From NCBI GenBank assembly GCA_028291845.1, contig JAQGNM010000088.1, positions 1 to 26,662 on the forward strand: 26,662 nt of DNA. The letters are read 5' to 3'. The notes beneath the pieces are model-generated. The model made no database searches, was not told where the DNA came from, and saw only the letters and a program-made list of their open reading frames with translations. This document shows positions 25,304-26,662 of the stretch, in pieces. This DNA is from Massilia sp. GTDB taxonomy: Bacteria; Pseudomonadota; Gammaproteobacteria; Burkholderiales; Burkholderiaceae_D. Every line of letters begins with the position of its first letter. Position 1 is the first letter of the stretch. Both the position numbers and the translations under genes were made by a program.

Positions 25304-25368
25304 CCCCCGCTTTCGTGTGCTCCGCTCCGGGTCGTAAAGCTGGGGCCAGGCTCGTTGAGCCTCCCCCC
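25280..25368. repeat. REPIN-like element overlapping a gene end
   Basis: Hairpin 1 (25280-25308): GGGGGTC, T/T mismatch, GGCTC, loop AGC, GAGCC, GACCCCC, followed by GCTTT. Hairpin 2 (25342-25368): GGGGCCA, GGCTC, loop GTT, GAGCC, then TCCCCCC, with two mismatched pairs; on the minus strand it is followed by AGCTTT. The tails point inward, as in the element at 10900-10982. Hairpin 1 includes the stop codon of the upstream ATPase gene. The element fills most of the gap between convergent genes and may attenuate transcription from both sides. Confidence 0.8.
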
Positions 25369-25386
25369 CTGCTGCCCCCGCCAATG

Positions 25387-26373
25387 TCAGATTTTGCCCA
25401 GCTGCTTGATCCGCCACTGCGTCAGCAAAGCCTTCAGCGAGTCTGCCGGCAGCTGCGGATAGCGCAGGGCCGCAAACGCCACCCAGGCGTCGCGGTAGAT
25501 TAACCAGCTGCGCTGGGTGGAGCGGATGGCGGCGGGGGCGACGTCGAAGTCGTCCGGCTCCGCTTTTGCTTTCATGCGTTCCCCAAACACGCGATTGAGT
25601 TCAGCATCATCGATGGCGAATTGCGATGGCGGCGGCAAGCTAAAAACACCTTTTTCAAAGGCTGCCAGGTGTTCGCGCAGCCACTCGGTCTCGCGCGCCT
25701 GCGCGTCGATGACGAAGCCGGCGTAGCCGCTGCCGCCGCGCGCCGTTTCCTGCTCGCCGTGCGCCTTGGCGAACGCCTGGTTGGCCTTGCGCAGGCGATC
25801 GAAGGCGGCGGCCTGGGCGGGCGGCAGGCCCGCGCGCAAGCGCGTATAGAACGCTGTCTCGACGCGCTCGGCGCGGCGGGCCGCGATGGCCGCGCACACA
25901 CCGCCCATCATGCCGCTGGTGATGTCGTCACAGTGGTCATAGCGTGCATAGGGTGCGCCCGGCGCCAGTGTGGCCAGGTGCCGCACCCGCGCGTCCATCT
26001 CGGCTACCGCGGCGCCGGTGCGGCAGACATAATTGGTGGCGATGGCGGTATCGCGCGGCACCCCCAGGCCGTTCGCATACAGCATCGACAGCACCGCCGT
26101 ATCGCCGCTCACCAGCGCGCAGCTGCGCACGGCGGCCCATTCGGCGCCGCTGGTGACGGCTTGATCGAGCTTGCTGTAATAGACGCCCGACGCGTCGCAC
26201 TTCGCCGCGGCTTCGGCCGGCGGCGGCGCCAGCTTTTCCACCCGCATGCAAGCCTGGTACCAATCGCTGTTACGGTCGACCTCCACACCGAAGTTGTCGG
26301 TGTTCGGGTAACTCTGCGCCAGCGCCGCTCCACACATCGACAAGGCCAGCATGGCGAGCAAAGCAAAACGCAT
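25387..26373 (-). CDS. Secreted LprI-like protein (lysozyme-inhibitor family) with Sel1-like segment
   Basis: This 328-residue exported protein has a signal peptide at residues 1-19 (cleavage after ALA). The mature part has six cysteines (42, 59, 85, 117, 148, 160), enough for three disulfides. A Sel1-like segment, LSMLYANGLGVPRDTAIA, lies at 95-112. Residues about 148-236 and 254-325 each resemble the LprI/DUF1311 helical domain; the second has DDAELNRVFG (255-264) and QRSWLIYRDAWVAFAALRYP (287-306). Family members include lysozyme inhibitors and envelope proteins of unknown role. AGGAG (26383-26379) is five bases from the ATG at 26373 but overlaps an in-frame GTG at 26379, so the ATG is chosen. 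It lies two bases after the nudB stop, so the two are co-translated. Exact function is not known. Confidence 0.8.
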   Translation of the reverse strand: MRFALLAMLALSMCGAALAQSYPNTDNFGVEVDRNSDWYQACMRVEKLAPPPAEAAAKCDASGVYYSKLDQAVTSGAEWAAVRSCALVSGDTAVLSMLYANGLGVPRDTAIATNYVCRTGAAVAEMDARVRHLATLAPGAPYARYDHCDDITSGMMGGVCAAIAARRAERVETAFYTRLRAGLPPAQAAAFDRLRKANQAFAKAHGEQETARGGSGYAGFVIDAQARETEWLREHLAAFEKGVFSLPPPSQFAIDDAELNRVFGERMKAKAEPDDFDVAPAAIRSTQRSWLIYRDAWVAFAALRYPQLPADSLKALLTQWRIKQLGKI

Positions 26374-26375
26374 TT

Positions 26376-26662
26376 TCACTCCTGATCAACATGCATCGGC
26401 AACTGTAAAATCGCCTCCGCGTTCGACGATGAAAAACAGCGGTCGGCCGCCTCCAGCCAGGGCAGCCAGACATGCTCGAGATGCTCGCGCGGGCTCAGGA
26501 TGATGGCGACGTCGCGCGGCACGCAGACGCTGAACACGTGCTCGGTGTTATGGGTGACCCCGGGCGCGTAGCGGTGCCGCCAGACAGGATAGATTTCGTA
26601 GACATTCGCCAGATTCCAGTCGCGCAGGACGATGTCGACGCCATCGGCGACGATGCCGGTTT
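26376..26662 (-). CDS. nudB: Dihydroneopterin triphosphate diphosphatase NudB, C-terminal part
   Basis: The frame is open from the right window edge to a TGA at 26378-26376 and encodes 95 residues, the C-terminal part of a Nudix hydrolase. The segment YEIYPVWRHRYAPGVTHNTE is characteristic of NudB, followed by HVFSVCVP and the end PREHLEHVWLPWLEAADRC. NudB removes pyrophosphate from dihydroneopterin triphosphate in folate synthesis. The Nudix box itself lies to the right, outside the window. The visible part is intact. Confidence 0.85.
   Translation of the reverse strand, partial: TGIVADGVDIVLRDWNLANVYEIYPVWRHRYAPGVTHNTEHVFSVCVPRDVAIILSPREHLEHVWLPWLEAADRCFSSSNAEAILQLPMHVDQE

Noticed and set aside
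10900..25368. GGGGAC palindromes as a CRISPR-like array
   Set aside because: Only single or paired hairpins at distant intergenic sites, without regular spacers or cas genes; the facing pairs fit a REP/REPIN reading.

Overview
The window is GC-rich, densely coded bacterial chromosome. Gene content suggests a betaproteobacterium, most likely Burkholderiales/Oxalobacteraceae (Massilia, Duganella or Janthinobacterium type). The basis is the E. coli-order ssuEADCB set, an SfnB/DszA-type sulfur-scavenging operon, a complete fatty-acid beta-oxidation operon and intergenic GGGGAC...GTCCCC palindromes. The genus assignment is inference. I see no tRNA, rRNA, CRISPR array, transposase or phage gene.

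Layout. (1) 1-369: 5' part of a helical-repeat protein on the minus strand, cut by the window edge. (2) 584-2414: a His-rich PadR-type repressor with a perfect palindromic operator, translationally coupled to an MFS exporter. (3) 2436-3494: an AI-2E family membrane protein, minus strand, convergent with the MFS gene. (4) 10742-3752, minus strand: TetR regulator, acyl-CoA dehydrogenase, hydroxyacyl-CoA dehydrogenase/enoyl-CoA hydratase fusion, thiolase and an enoyl-CoA isomerase-like crotonase, closed by a clear intrinsic terminator at 3720-3743. Together these encode one full beta-oxidation cycle plus double-bond isomerisation. (5) 13397-11000, minus strand: a YbhP-like phosphodiesterase, a ClsB-type cardiolipin synthase and an Hsp15-like S4 protein.

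(6) 17685-13457, minus strand: complete ssuEADCB alkanesulfonate uptake and desulfonation operon. (7) 17686-17894: divergent control region with a perfect 29-bp inverted repeat abutting a good ssuE promoter. (8) 17895-25303, plus strand: a compact eight-gene operon. It encodes an SfnB/DszC-type flavin monooxygenase, a MetN/MetI/MetQ-like importer, a DszA/NtaA/SnaA-type flavin monooxygenase and a second SsuA/SsuC/SsuB-like importer. It has no flavin reductase of its own, and SsuE across the divergent promoter is the obvious FMNH2 source. Regions 6-8 therefore look like one organosulfur regulon with three ABC importers and three flavin-dependent monooxygenases. The substrates of region 8 cannot be read from sequence, and this is the most interesting part of the window. 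(9) 26662-25387, minus strand: the 3' part of nudB, coupled to a secreted Cys-rich protein with LprI-like domains.

Two REPIN-like elements (10900-10982 and 25280-25368) each hold two hairpins facing each other with inward GCTTT tails. A related single hairpin lies at 4561-4588. The copy at 25280 supplies the last seven codons and the stop codon of the preceding gene.
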